A stretch of DNA of 64,000 nucleotides from Acidaminococcus hominis. Its GTDB lineage: Bacteria > Bacillota > Negativicutes > Acidaminococcales > Acidaminococcaceae. Of this stretch, positions 43,154-52,640 are shown one piece after another. Made by a program: the position numbers and the translations under genes. The stretch is taken from assembly GCF_021044795.1 (NCBI RefSeq), contig NZ_JAJNOP010000011.1, one strand, 5' to 3'. Positions within the stretch are counted from its first letter, which is position 1. Every line of letters starts with the position of its first letter. The notes below the pieces were generated by a model. That model did not search any database. It saw nothing but the letters and a program-made list of their open reading frames with translations, and had not been told where the DNA came from.

Positions 43154-43825
43154 ATGGGGAGAGAAAATAAATGGTTTTATGCTTCCATTATGGCTGCGGT
43201 TTTTGCTGCGGGGGCAGGCTTTCACCCTGCGCTGGCAGCCGGTATTACTATTGGGACCCTAGACCCGGCGACGAAGGTCCTAACGCCGGCGGCTAATACA
43301 CCAACGGGATTAACTCTGTCTACTAAGGCTCTGTACGGGACGACCTATACACAGAACCCTTCTCATACGGCGCTTTCCTTATACGGCGAAGGAACGAGCC
43401 TGACGCTTGAGGTAACCTCTAGCACTCCCGCTGGTGGAGAACAGGATATTCCCGGTCTTGTGGCGGCTGGGTATGTAACCGAAGCTGCGACAGCAGCCAC
43501 TGGTAATACGCTCTCCCTGACGGACCAGGCAGCCATTACTGTGAAGCTGGGTTACCATTACCAAGATAGTGACATTCATTACAGCCTTGCCGGCGGTATT
43601 TCCAGTCAAGGTGCCGCCATAGACAACAACGTTACTCTGAACAACACTCCTATAACACTCGTGAATAACCCGCAGCAAGCGGTGGATGAGAAAAATACAG
43701 AAGATAAGCGAGAGCTGCAAAAAAAACTGGCAAGTTTCTGCCAGTCTCGTCGGCGGTGCCGGTGCGTTAACGGCTGCTGGCAATACCGTTTCTATTACGG
43801 ACGCTGTGATTACGGGGACGTATGA
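43154..43825 (+). CDS. Autotransporter 2, N-terminal fragment before frameshift
   Basis: The frame opens at ATG 43154, preceded by AAGGGGG. It encodes a signal peptide (IMAAVFAAGAGFHPALAA, cleavage near ALA-AG) and about 170 residues of passenger. Its sense ends near residue 190: beyond the A8 tract at 43719-43726 the translation turns into Cys/Arg-rich nonsense (SFCQSRRRCRCVNG) and stops at 43823-43825. The true continuation is in the next phase, in the frame ending at 47633. Without correction the cell would export only a short soluble fragment without a barrel. Confidence 0.8.
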   Translation: MGRENKWFYASIMAAVFAAGAGFHPALAAGITIGTLDPATKVLTPAANTPTGLTLSTKALYGTTYTQNPSHTALSLYGEGTSLTLEVTSSTPAGGEQDIPGLVAAGYVTEAATAATGNTLSLTDQAAITVKLGYHYQDSDIHYSLAGGISSQGAAIDNNVTLNNTPITLVNNPQQAVDEKNTEDKRELQKKLASFCQSRRRCRCVNGCWQYRFYYGRCDYGDV

Positions 43826-46800
43826 TGGCGTCTATACTAGTCAACAGAATAGTCCTCTCAAGCTGAATGTTACGGGCGGTGCCGCCTTGGCTTCTGAGGC
43901 GACTTCCGGTATGAGTGCCAATCATAATAGTGTGACCATTACCCAAACAGCAGCCGGAGGTACTTCCAGAGGTGCCTATGGCGACATTACGGGCGGCTTT
44001 AGCAGCTACGGAGAAGCCAATAACAATGCTGTCAAACTGGAGAACCTGACCGGAGCAGCACTGGATAGCATCTACGGTGGCGTTTCTGGCATCAATGCGT
44101 TGCCGGATAAGCTGCTAGATTACAATCAGCTTACGCTCAATGACCTGTCCCAGACCTACGCCGTTTCCTATACTGCAGACAACAATACCGTTTCTGTAAG
44201 CGGCTCGAATGCAGAGGAAGGGGATATTTATGGCGGCTATGCCGCAAGCGATACAGAATTATCATCGGCTGCAGAGACTGCCTCAAACGTAACCGTGCCT
44301 GTGACCTTGACCGCACAGGCCAGTGGTAACACGGTCACTGTGGCTGACAGCACGGTGGACAGTATTAGTGGCGGCATGGCAGAAGGCAATCTTTTTACTA
44401 GCGATGAATTTGATACGGACCTCATTACCATTTCTCCCCAACTCATCATGCATACAGACGCAAACACAGTGAAAATTACAAATTCCACCATAACCTGGGA
44501 TATCTATGGCGGCCACAACTGGATCATGGAAGACTATGGCACTAATTCGTATGCGACAAATCCGGATAAACTGACCCTCCTGACTGCCGATGAAAATACC
44601 GTTTACCTGGAAAATTCCCAAGTGAAATACGGTGTCTACGGTGGGTCGGCTCTTGATCAATACGATGATTATAAACTATTGGCACAAAGTCCCTTCCAAG
44701 GCGAGGCCAATGGGAACACCGTGACCTTAGTGAATACAGCTGCTGGAAGCGTAGTCTACGGCGGAGAAGTCGAGGGTATGGATGTTTTTTGGAGCGGTGC
44801 GCTTGATACGACGCTAACAATGGAAGAAATGGCCGCCATCATGAAACCCTCCAATGCTAACAATAATACGGTCACCATTACCTATCAGCTGGATACGCAG
44901 AATAAGTCCGGCGAAATTGCCGGCGGTTATACGGTCTATGGCGATGCCAACAACAACCAAGTCTCCGTGACAGGGAAAATTCTCGGTACCGGTACGGACG
45001 CGCAGGCTAATTGGTCTCTAGGCGGATTTTCAACTTATTCTGGCAGTACGCATGAGTATACCAGAAATATAGAAGGCGGCTATACCGAAGGCGGTAATGC
45101 CAATGACAACAAGGTTAGCGTAAAAAATGTGGCAATCCTGGGATCTGTCGTCGGCGGCTATGCAGATACATTTGTTGACTTCGCTTTAGATACGGCAGGT
45201 GCACTTTCGCAGAACTGTAATAACAATACCGTAGCTTTGGAGAATGTCTACGGTTTTTCCGAAGAAGGCAACAGCACCATCTATGGTGGTTGGGCTATAA
45301 TTCAGGGAGACAATCCGCATGTTGATTCCCCTTTCGTTCCCAGCTATAGGACGACAGCGCAAATTCAGCAGAATGCCTTGGGCAATACAGTCACTCTGCA
45401 AGGTGACGTCGCCACGCCGACTATATCCATCGTAGATGGCGTCTATGGCGGCTGGTCCGGCGATGTGATTACCATCGGGATTCCCACCACGGCTGCAGAC
45501 GCCCGCTTCTATACCGATACTGCTGCCAGTAACGACAACACCGTCTCCCTGTCTAACTATCAGTCTGGCTACGTCGTAGGCGGCGAAGCGGAACTCAACC
45601 TGAGTGCCATAGGCGTAACGGACGAGGAAGCAGCAGTAAGTACAGCAAGTACGGCAGAAACGGTAAGCGCGCCGACCGTCACCCTGGCTGCTGTCGGCAC
45701 GGCCAATAACAACAAGGTCAGCCTCACCGGCAGTACCATTACCTCCTCCGTCCTCGGCGGTGCAGCCGTGGTTAACACCACCTTGGATGATGCTCTCACG
45801 AGCTCCGACATCACCTTTAACCGGACCCATTCTGACACAGCCCAAGGAAATACGGTCACTCTGGCGAAAACCAAGGTAACGGATAACGTCATCGGCGGCC
45901 TGGCCCTCCGCGGCACAGCAGCGGGTAACACTGTAACCATAGGAGCAGACTCGCAGGCAGCCAGCCTCTACGGCGGCGTCTCCGGCTACGGCAAGGCTAT
46001 CGGAAATACGGTCAACCTGGCCGGTGGCACAGTTGCTAACGTCTATGGCGGCGCCACAGGCGTCCTGGGTACGGGCAGCGACCTGCAGAACTCTTTAACT
46101 GATGCCATCACCACTCTGGCCGACGTTTCTGCAACGATTACAGACCCTGACGTTTCCCAAAGCGATGCTAACGGCAACACGGTGAACTACTACGGCGGCA
46201 CCGTCACGGACAGCATCATCGCCGGTAAATCTGCTTCCGCGGCGGCTGATAACAACACGGTCAATCTATATGCGCCCTTAGTGGAAACTGGACTGAACCT
46301 CTACGGCGGCATAGGCAAGACTGAAAGCACCGGCAACACGCTGAACGTCTACTCCAATGGTAATAGCGTGGGTAATTTGGACCACTTCCAAAAGCTCAAT
46401 TTCTACGTACCTAAGAATGCAGTTGCCGGTGACACAATGCTGACGGTGACCGGTGACGCCAATCTTGCTGGCGCTGCGATTTTGGGCGGTGTAGAGGAAA
46501 CCGCCAAACTCACCTACGGGGACGAAGTGAATCTCCTGTACGATGCCAATGGACTTAGCACGGATGGCGCTTCCCTGGGCGTCCTGCCTGGCAAAGACAG
46601 GATTCTGAACGCCGGGTTTGTCAGCACTCCGGTGGAAGTACAGCAGAAAGACAAGAATACCATTATCCTGAAAGTGCTGGATCGTTCCGCTTCCACCCTG
46701 TCTCCTGATACCAAACTGATTGCCGAAGGTAACGCCGCAGCCCTGAACTTCATTGGGGCGGGGGCGGATACCGCAATGGATGCGGGCTTTATGGCAGCCT

Positions 46801-47633
46801 CCCAGGCCAGTCAAAACAGCGAAAGCCAGAAGACCTTTACGCCTTACGTGACCATTGGCGGGCAGAATATGCGCTACGATACCGGCTCCTACGTGGACAG
46901 CAACGGCTACGCCGGGAACCTGGGCCTGGTGAGGAGAATCCCGAATGCCAACTCCGTGGATACCATCATGCCCTTTGCGGAATACGGCAAAGGCAATTAT
47001 ACCAGCCACCTGGATAACGGCAGCCGGGGGGACGGCACCCAGCACTACGGCGGCGTTGGTCTGCTCTTGCGTCGGGACCTGAATAACGGTGTATATTATG
47101 AGGGCAGTTTCCGGGCCGGCGTGATGGATGGGGATTTCCGGGGTGCCCTGGAAGGGTACTATACAACGTACGACACCCATGCCCGGTATGCCGGTGCCAG
47201 CCTAGGCCTGGGCCGGATCTATCAGGAAAGCGACAAGGATAGCGTGGATGTATACGGCCGGTTCAACTATACGCACCTCACCAGTGACGATGTAACCCTC
47301 CACAGCGCCTTGGGCACGGCGGACTACAACCTGGATGCCGCCGATTCCTACCGCACCAGACTGGGTGCCCGGTGGACCCATAACTACAAAGAAAATCAGT
47401 CCTACTATGCCGGTCTCGGCTGGGATTACGAATTTGACAGCACCACCAGAGCCACCTATGATGGCTTCAGTACCCCGTCGCCTGAGAGTAAAGGCTCCAG
47501 CGCTATGCTGGAACTGGGCTGGAAGAGCGATGCTACCAAGGAAAATCCCTGGGGCGCAGACCTGCGGCTTACTGGCTGGGCCGGGAAACAGAGAGGCCTG
47601 GTGTTTAATGCCAGCATTACACGGAGACTGTAA
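43686..47633 (+). CDS. Autotransporter 2, passenger and beta-barrel (main part, phase-shifted)
   Basis: The frame from 43686 gives 1315 residues but has no signal peptide of its own, and its first 15 residues are out-of-phase. Authentic sequence begins about WQVSASLVGGAGALTAAGN. Removing one A from the A8 run at 43719-43726 would join it to the fragment at 43154 and give about 1492 residues. The passenger is built from roughly 30-50-residue units of the type GNTVxIxxSxxxxxVYGGxxxxG with conserved NNxV and YGG turns, a beta-helix pattern. The last 270 residues, from TPYVTIGGQNMRYDTGSYVD, form the beta-barrel ending FNASITRRL. The barrel is closely related to that of autotransporter 3, including ENPWGADLRLTGW near the end. 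Outer-membrane display is expected if the frame is restored. Confidence 0.85.
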   Translation: MRKIQKISESCKKNWQVSASLVGGAGALTAAGNTVSITDAVITGTYDGVYTSQQNSPLKLNVTGGAALASEATSGMSANHNSVTITQTAAGGTSRGAYGDITGGFSSYGEANNNAVKLENLTGAALDSIYGGVSGINALPDKLLDYNQLTLNDLSQTYAVSYTADNNTVSVSGSNAEEGDIYGGYAASDTELSSAAETASNVTVPVTLTAQASGNTVTVADSTVDSISGGMAEGNLFTSDEFDTDLITISPQLIMHTDANTVKITNSTITWDIYGGHNWIMEDYGTNSYATNPDKLTLLTADENTVYLENSQVKYGVYGGSALDQYDDYKLLAQSPFQGEANGNTVTLVNTAAGSVVYGGEVEGMDVFWSGALDTTLTMEEMAAIMKPSNANNNTVTITYQLDTQNKSGEIAGGYTVYGDANNNQVSVTGKILGTGTDAQANWSLGGFSTYSGSTHEYTRNIEGGYTEGGNANDNKVSVKNVAILGSVVGGYADTFVDFALDTAGALSQNCNNNTVALENVYGFSEEGNSTIYGGWAIIQGDNPHVDSPFVPSYRTTAQIQQNALGNTVTLQGDVATPTISIVDGVYGGWSGDVITIGIPTTAADARFYTDTAASNDNTVSLSNYQSGYVVGGEAELNLSAIGVTDEEAAVSTASTAETVSAPTVTLAAVGTANNNKVSLTGSTITSSVLGGAAVVNTTLDDALTSSDITFNRTHSDTAQGNTVTLAKTKVTDNVIGGLALRGTAAGNTVTIGADSQAASLYGGVSGYGKAIGNTVNLAGGTVANVYGGATGVLGTGSDLQNSLTDAITTLADVSATITDPDVSQSDANGNTVNYYGGTVTDSIIAGKSASAAADNNTVNLYAPLVETGLNLYGGIGKTESTGNTLNVYSNGNSVGNLDHFQKLNFYVPKNAVAGDTMLTVTGDANLAGAAILGGVEETAKLTYGDEVNLLYDANGLSTDGASLGVLPGKDRILNAGFVSTPVEVQQKDKNTIILKVLDRSASTLSPDTKLIAEGNAAALNFIGAGADTAMDAGFMAASQASQNSESQKTFTPYVTIGGQNMRYDTGSYVDSNGYAGNLGLVRRIPNANSVDTIMPFAEYGKGNYTSHLDNGSRGDGTQHYGGVGLLLRRDLNNGVYYEGSFRAGVMDGDFRGALEGYYTTYDTHARYAGASLGLGRIYQESDKDSVDVYGRFNYTHLTSDDVTLHSALGTADYNLDAADSYRTRLGARWTHNYKENQSYYAGLGWDYEFDSTTRATYDGFSTPSPESKGSSAMLELGWKSDATKENPWGADLRLTGWAGKQRGLVFNASITRRL

Positions 47634-47647
47634 ATGTGAAAGAAAGT

Positions 47648-47696
47648 AAAAATCATTCCTCCAGAAGCACTGAGCCTCAGGAGGAATGATTTTTTT
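47648..47696 (+). terminator. Terminator of autotransporter 2
   Basis: AAAAATCATTCCTCC (47648-47662) pairs exactly with GGAGGAATGATTTTT (47680-47694), followed by TT. Confidence 0.92.
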
Positions 47697-47734
47697 CGTG
47701 AAATCGACAAACAGATGAGGCAATTACCGGTGGC

Positions 47735-47869
47735 GTTGAAGAAAACGGAGGATGGACTACAGTTTTTTGCAAAAACTGTAGAGGTGTTTTTAAGAATATA
47801 TATCCGCTTCGCGGCAGCTTGGATAGGAACCCCATCCCGGTCACGGTTTAGTACTTGGGCGCGACCGGG
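47735..47869 (+). repeat. Conserved structured element downstream of autotransporter 2
   Basis: Hairpin 1 is CTACAGTTTTT/AAAAACTGTAG (about 47757-47781). AGGTGTTTTT and an AATATATAT stretch follow. Hairpin 2 is CCGC-TTC-GCGG (about 47804-47814). Then come GGAACCCCATC and hairpin 3, CCCGGTC...GACCGGG (about 47836-47869). The same series occurs downstream of autotransporter 3 (59344-59477, minus strand), in the same orientation relative to its gene. There hairpin 1 reads CTACGCTTT/AAAGCGTAG, so pairing is kept while bases change. No coding potential. Confidence 0.75.
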
Positions 47870-48198
47870 ATGGTTATCCTGATATTGCCTTTTGTGTTTT
47901 TTTAGCCAGTGGGACGCTTTCAACTAAGCAATTGCGGCGCCGTTTTGTCTGTCCTGTACAACGGCAGTATCAGGCAAGGAAGGTGTGGGTGGAGTCTCCG
48001 GTGGATGGGGGACAACCAGTAAATCTTTCTTTGCCATCAAGACCTTGCTGTTCCCGCTGGTTTCCTACCGCACTTAGTTTTGCTTTTCTGCACTGAATAA
48101 GTATCCAAAATACACTTCCTACAACCGTTTCATTTGCAACAATAAACTCCGAAATACTGTATACATTCACAAAAAATCCGCATATTTTTCTCTGCAAA
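47870..48198. other. Intergenic stretch without recognisable gene
   Basis: A short minus-strand open frame (47970-48197) lacks a ribosome site and known motifs. The second half becomes AT-rich as it approaches the AbgT promoter. I see nothing else. Confidence 0.5.
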
Positions 48199-48254
48199 TT
48201 GACAAGTTTTCACTTTCTGACTACAATGGACTCAAAAATATGACTATGGTCATA
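48199..48254 (+). promoter_or_regulatory. Promoter and operator-like palindrome of the AbgT gene
   Basis: TTGACA (48199-48204), 17 bases, TACAAT (48222-48227). About 12 bases downstream of the -10 lies TATGAC-TATG-GTCATA (48239-48254), a perfect 6-base dyad at the transcription start, a typical repressor position. Confidence 0.75.
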
Positions 48255-48271
48255 AAAATGGGATTGGTGTT

Positions 48272-49786
48272 ATGGAAGCGATGGAAACGAAAAAAAGCGG
48301 CGGGGGTATTTTGGGAACCATTGAGCGGGTGGGCAACAAGCTGCCCCATCCCTTTATCCTGTTCCTGTACATCATCGCCATATTGGCGGTGGTTTCTGCG
48401 GTGTTTGCTGCTATGGGAACCCACGTAATCAATCCCTCCAACGGGAAGACCGTATTTGTCCGCAGTATCCTCAGCCAGGAAGGGCTGGTCTGGGTTGTAG
48501 AGCATCTGCTAAGCAATTTCTCCAGTTTTGCACCCCTTGGGTTGGTGCTGGCCATGCAGATGGCCATTGGTCTGGCGGAAGCAGCAGGGCTTTTGTCCAC
48601 GGTGATGCGCCGGGCCATGATGGGGGTGCCCTTGTGGGCCCTGTCGGCTACAGTGATTTTCCTGGGCATCAATGGCAGTATTGCTTCTGAAGCGTCCATT
48701 ATTGTCATTCCGGAACTGGCAGCCTCGGCTTTTGCTGTGCTGGGGAAGAATCCCCTGGCCGGGCTGATTGCCGGCTATGCGGCGACCAACGCGGGTTTTA
48801 CAGCCAACGTGCTGATTACCGGTACGGATGCGCTGCTGTGCGGGGTTACCCAGGAAGCGGCCCATATCATCGACCCCAATGTGGTGGTTACGGCTGCTGA
48901 CAACTGGTTCTTTATGATTGTTTCCTGCTTCCTGCTGACGGCGGTGGGCGTTGTGGTCAACGACAAGGTCATTACCCCTCGGCTAGGTGCCTATACGGGA
49001 GAACTGGCCACCGAAGGCACGTCTGTTACTCCTGCGGAGAAAAAAGGGCTGCGGTATGCTGGCATCTTCACGGCCGTTTATGTGGCATTGCTGCTTCTGT
49101 GCACCGTACCGGCAAACGGCCTGCTTCGGGGCAAGGGCGGCACCCTGATTCCCAGTCCTTTCCTGAACGGCCTGGTGCCCATCCTGATCATCTACTTTAT
49201 CCTGGTGGGCGTGGTCTACGGCAAGACCGTGGGCACCATCAAACAGTCCAGTGACGTGCCGAAGTTTATGGCCCAGTCCCTGAACTCCCTGACCGGGTAC
49301 ATTGTGCTGGTATTTGTCATCAGCCAGTTTATTGCCATGTTCAACTTTACCAACCTGGGTATGGTTATTGCTGTAAACGGTGCTGCCGGGCTGCAAAATG
49401 CCGGGTTTACCGGTGTGCCGCTGATTATCGGGATTATTCTCCTTACCACGGTGGTCAACCTGTTCATGTCCAGCGGCTCCGCCAAGTGGTACATCTTCGC
49501 TCCGATTTTCGTGCCCATGCTGATGATTCTGGGATACTCCCCGGCTTTTGCCCAGGTCATCTACCGTATTGGGGACTCGGTAACCAACCCCATTACGCCG
49601 ATTTATCCGTACCTGCCTATTATTATTGGCATGGCCCAGAAGTATGAGAAGAACACCGGCATGGGAACCATCATTTCCCTGATGCTGCCGTATTCCGGGG
49701 CTTTCCTGGTAGTATGGATTCTGCAAATGGCAGCCTGGCTGCTGCTGAAGCTGCCTCTGGGGCCTGGGGTATCCTGCTTCTTCTAA
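48272..49786 (+). CDS. AbgT-family transporter
   Basis: The product has 504 residues and about 11-12 membrane segments. It matches the AbgT (p-aminobenzoyl-glutamate) family: an opening ERVGNKLPHPFILFLYIIAI, the hairpin region NPLAGLIAGYAATNAGFTAN, TGTDALLCGVTQEAA, and the late SGSAKWYIFAPIFVPMLMIL. Members import aminobenzoyl-glutamate or act as sulfonamide/antimetabolite exporters using H+ or Na+. ATG 48272 and 48281 are both possible; ribosome sites are weak. It is followed 49 bases later by an M32 carboxypeptidase, so import and hydrolysis of small peptides or acyl-amino acids may be linked. Confidence 0.9.
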   Translation: MEAMETKKSGGGILGTIERVGNKLPHPFILFLYIIAILAVVSAVFAAMGTHVINPSNGKTVFVRSILSQEGLVWVVEHLLSNFSSFAPLGLVLAMQMAIGLAEAAGLLSTVMRRAMMGVPLWALSATVIFLGINGSIASEASIIVIPELAASAFAVLGKNPLAGLIAGYAATNAGFTANVLITGTDALLCGVTQEAAHIIDPNVVVTAADNWFFMIVSCFLLTAVGVVVNDKVITPRLGAYTGELATEGTSVTPAEKKGLRYAGIFTAVYVALLLLCTVPANGLLRGKGGTLIPSPFLNGLVPILIIYFILVGVVYGKTVGTIKQSSDVPKFMAQSLNSLTGYIVLVFVISQFIAMFNFTNLGMVIAVNGAAGLQNAGFTGVPLIIGIILLTTVVNLFMSSGSAKWYIFAPIFVPMLMILGYSPAFAQVIYRIGDSVTNPITPIYPYLPIIIGMAQKYEKNTGMGTIISLMLPYSGAFLVVWILQMAAWLLLKLPLGPGVSCFF

Positions 49787-49835
49787 GCCTGCACCAGTTT
49801 GCTTTTAGAATTGCTGGAATAGGAGGTCTATTGCG

Positions 49836-51332
49836 TTGTCCTACGAATTGAAATTGCAACGGCTAGAGGAAATCCTGCGGGAATTCCGCTATCTGAAATC
49901 CATGGAATCGTTATTTGAGCTGGACCAGTGGGGGCTGCTGCCGGAACAGGGCGCAGCCTACCGGCAGGAGATGCAGGCCCTGGTGGCCGCCCGTAAAACG
50001 GGGCTGTTCCAAACGGCTGAGGCCCGGGAATTGGCCCAGTATTTTGCAGAAACCTCCGGTAATACTGCGGTGGAACGGGGCGTTATCCGCTTCTTCTTGT
50101 ATCAATATCGGACTTTGGGGCTGATGCCCCAGGACCTGCTGCGGCAGTACAACTTGATTCGGGCGCAGGCTATGTTTGCCTGGAAGAAGGCCCGGGAAGC
50201 CAAGGACTTTGCTGTATTTGCACCTTATCTGGAACAGGTCTTTACCCTGAAGAAACAATTGGCCCTGGCGGCGAACCCGGACCAGCCGGCTTTTGACACC
50301 CTGGTGGCCCAAACCGATGAGGGCCTTCAGGCGGCTGTAGTAAGCCGGGAATTTGAGGTGCTGAAACACGGGCTCAAGGAACTGCTGGGCCGCCTTCGCC
50401 GCAGCGGCCGGGACTTTGACGACAGCCTGCTGCACAAGGACCAGGATCCGGACAAGATGCTGGCGCTGGCCAAACACCTGGTGGGGGAAATGGGCTTTGA
50501 CCCCAAGCGGGGGACCATCAACCAGCAGGTTATCCACTCCTTTACGTCTTTTATGGGTCCCCGGGATTCCCGAATCTCCACCTACAAAAGCGGCAACCCC
50601 CATTTGCTGTACTCCCTGCTCCATGAGTCGGGCCACGCCATGTATTCCTACTCTACGGCGGAAGAATATGCGGCCGTAGGGCTGTGGGGCGGCAGCGAAG
50701 GGGGCTTTCATGAGTCCCAGTCCCGTTTTATGGAGAATATTATCGGCCGGAGCCGGGCCTACGCCCAACATCTGCTGCCCCTGCTCCAGGAAACGTTCCC
50801 GGATTTTGCCGAGGTGACGGCTGAAGGGCTGTACCAGGCTCTGAACCGGGTGCAGCCCAGTCTGCAGCGAATCAACGCCGACGAGGTCACCTACAGCCTC
50901 CATGCCATTATCCGGTTCGAACTGGAACGGGATTGGTTCGCAGGGAAATTGACTACCCAGGAGCTGAAAAAGGCCTGGGACGACAAGTACGAGGCCTACC
51001 TGGGGGTGCGGCCCCAAAATGACCTGGAGGGAATCCTCCAGGATATGCACTGGGCTGGGGATTACATTGGCTATTTCCAGAGCTATGCCCTGGGAAATAT
51101 CTACGATGGGCAGATTTTGGCCGTGCTGCTGCGGGACGTGCCGGATTGCTATGAACGGGTGGGTCAGGGAAACTTTGCTCCCGTTCTGGACTGGCTTCGG
51201 GACCATATCTGGCAGTATGGCATTGTCTATACCGGCAGTGAGCTCATGACGCAGCTTACCGGAAAAGCCCTGGACGCCCAGCCTTTCCTGGCTTATCTGA
51301 ACCGGAAATACGGCGCCCTGTATGGCTGCTGA
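49836..51332 (+). CDS. M32-family carboxypeptidase
   Basis: The TTG start at 49836 follows AGGAGGTC. The product has 498 residues. The zinc motif HESGH is at 263-267, in LLYSLLHESGHAMYSYSTAE, followed by the third-ligand region GGFHESQSRFMENIIGRS. Further M32 markers are RINADEVTYSLHAIIRFELE and the AQPFLAYLNRKY end. It removes C-terminal residues with broad specificity in the cytosol. It probably forms an operon with the upstream AbgT gene, and its stop is 8 bases before the TetR gene. Confidence 0.92.
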   Translation: MSYELKLQRLEEILREFRYLKSMESLFELDQWGLLPEQGAAYRQEMQALVAARKTGLFQTAEARELAQYFAETSGNTAVERGVIRFFLYQYRTLGLMPQDLLRQYNLIRAQAMFAWKKAREAKDFAVFAPYLEQVFTLKKQLALAANPDQPAFDTLVAQTDEGLQAAVVSREFEVLKHGLKELLGRLRRSGRDFDDSLLHKDQDPDKMLALAKHLVGEMGFDPKRGTINQQVIHSFTSFMGPRDSRISTYKSGNPHLLYSLLHESGHAMYSYSTAEEYAAVGLWGGSEGGFHESQSRFMENIIGRSRAYAQHLLPLLQETFPDFAEVTAEGLYQALNRVQPSLQRINADEVTYSLHAIIRFELERDWFAGKLTTQELKKAWDDKYEAYLGVRPQNDLEGILQDMHWAGDYIGYFQSYALGNIYDGQILAVLLRDVPDCYERVGQGNFAPVLDWLRDHIWQYGIVYTGSELMTQLTGKALDAQPFLAYLNRKYGALYGC

Positions 51333-51340
51333 GGTGCCCC

Positions 51341-51949
51341 ATGAAAAAATTGACCAAGGGGGACCAGACCAAGGAACATTTGTACCGCTGCGCCCTGGCG
51401 CTGTTTCGGGACAAGGGGTACGACGGGGTCACGGTGGACGCTATTGTTCAGCGGGCCCACGTGGCCAAGGGAACCTTCTACATCTATTTCAAAAGCAAAT
51501 CGGATATTATCACCGAGCTGCTGAAGTCCTACGACTCCTATTATCTGGCGCTGGAAAATCAGCTGCAGCCGTCCATGGGGGTGGAGGAAAAATTTGATGC
51601 CATCATTACCGGTTCCTGCCGCTTTACCCAGGAGGAGATTGGACGGGAATGCATTCAGGTGCTGTATAAGGCCCTTTTGAAAGGGAATGACCGCTTGGAC
51701 GCCCTGGACCTGGAACGGGCCCTGTATGGCATTTTCCGGGCTCTGGTGGTGGAAGGAATTGCCCAGGGGCACTACGCCAAGGCAACGGATCCGGACCATT
51801 TTACCCGGCTGCTGCTCCGGTGCATCCGGGGCACGTATTTCGAATGGTGCATCCAGACCAAGGGGTTTGATTTAACGGAAGAAACCCTAGGGCTTACCCG
51901 GGCTTTTCGCAAAGCCTATTGGGTGCAGCCCGGACCCAAGGAAGACTAA
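51341..51949 (+). CDS. TetR/AcrR-family transcriptional regulator
   Basis: The product has 202 residues. The N-terminal helix-turn-helix covers about 8-55 (AHVAKGTFYIYFKSKSDIIT is the recognition region). The C-terminal ligand domain is divergent. It lies 8 bases after the M32 peptidase gene and could control the AbgT/M32 genes through the dyad at 48239-48254; that link is inference. A strong terminator follows. Confidence 0.9.
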   Translation: MKKLTKGDQTKEHLYRCALALFRDKGYDGVTVDAIVQRAHVAKGTFYIYFKSKSDIITELLKSYDSYYLALENQLQPSMGVEEKFDAIITGSCRFTQEEIGRECIQVLYKALLKGNDRLDALDLERALYGIFRALVVEGIAQGHYAKATDPDHFTRLLLRCIRGTYFEWCIQTKGFDLTEETLGLTRAFRKAYWVQPGPKED

Positions 51950-51971
51950 GAATTCCTGCCAGGAATAAGAC

Positions 51972-52016
51972 AAAACGCTTCTGCTCGGATATTGCTGCCA
52001 AGCGGAAGCGTTTTTT
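51972..52016 (+). terminator. Terminator after the TetR gene
   Basis: AAAACGCTTC (51972-51981) pairs with GAAGCGTTTT (52005-52014); inner bases also pair in part; a T-run follows. Confidence 0.88.
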
Positions 52017-52640
52017 GCGCCTTGGGTGGCGTATAATACCTTTTGCAGCTTGCAGGGGTCAGCTGGCAGGGGAGGATTGCCCCAAACCAGTACTGTGCAC
52101 TGCTACAGTAGAGAAGAAGAGTGTAACTTTAGACCCCAAGCCGAATGCTTTTGAGGTGGATTTATGACCGTTATGAACGGACAGATTTTTGGGCTTAAAA
52201 GCAATAATTCCAGGCCTGGCAGCTTAAAAAGGTTCTTCACAAATTGACGATAATTTAACGAAAAGTAAGCTTATACTTTCCAATTGAAAAACGCTGTATT
52301 TTGTATAACAACGAGTAAAGCTGTAGGAAAATACAGGGCTCAAGCAGTCTTTAGCCAGCTTTGCGTTAGCTTGTGTATTTAATAAAGGTTTTATAGATTA
52401 GAAACTATTCTTATTAATAATGTTCATTTGTTACGATAATTTCATAAAACCTTCATGTATGGGGAAAATGGCCATAATATTTTTGTTTCTGCAAAAAGTG
52501 TGTTATACTTAACATAAGAAAGCGGCTGGTTGTCCTCTGGTTGGGGCAGACAGACATCCCCGTTCAGGTTAGCAGCAACAGTTGTTTACGAAGTAGAAAC
52601 GCCCTGAGCAGGAGACTATTCTTGCAGAAAAGAGAGTATC
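52017..52640. other. Intergenic stretch with weak promoter for the HicB-like gene
   Basis: No gene is seen. The middle (52240-52500) is AT-rich. TATACT (52504-52509) with a poor TTTTGT (52481-52486) 17 bases upstream is the likely promoter. The leader of about 130 bases has several short G/C-rich runs but no clear terminator or known riboswitch. Confidence 0.5.

Noticed and set aside
43719..43726. Programmed -1 ribosomal frameshift in autotransporter 2
   Set aside because: Joining the two phases needs a +1 (or -2) shift, not -1, and no downstream stimulator structure is obvious; slippage of the A-run is simpler.
47970..48197. 75-codon minus-strand frame before the AbgT gene
   Set aside because: No ribosome site, no recognisable motif, low-complexity composition; its upstream end abuts the AbgT promoter.
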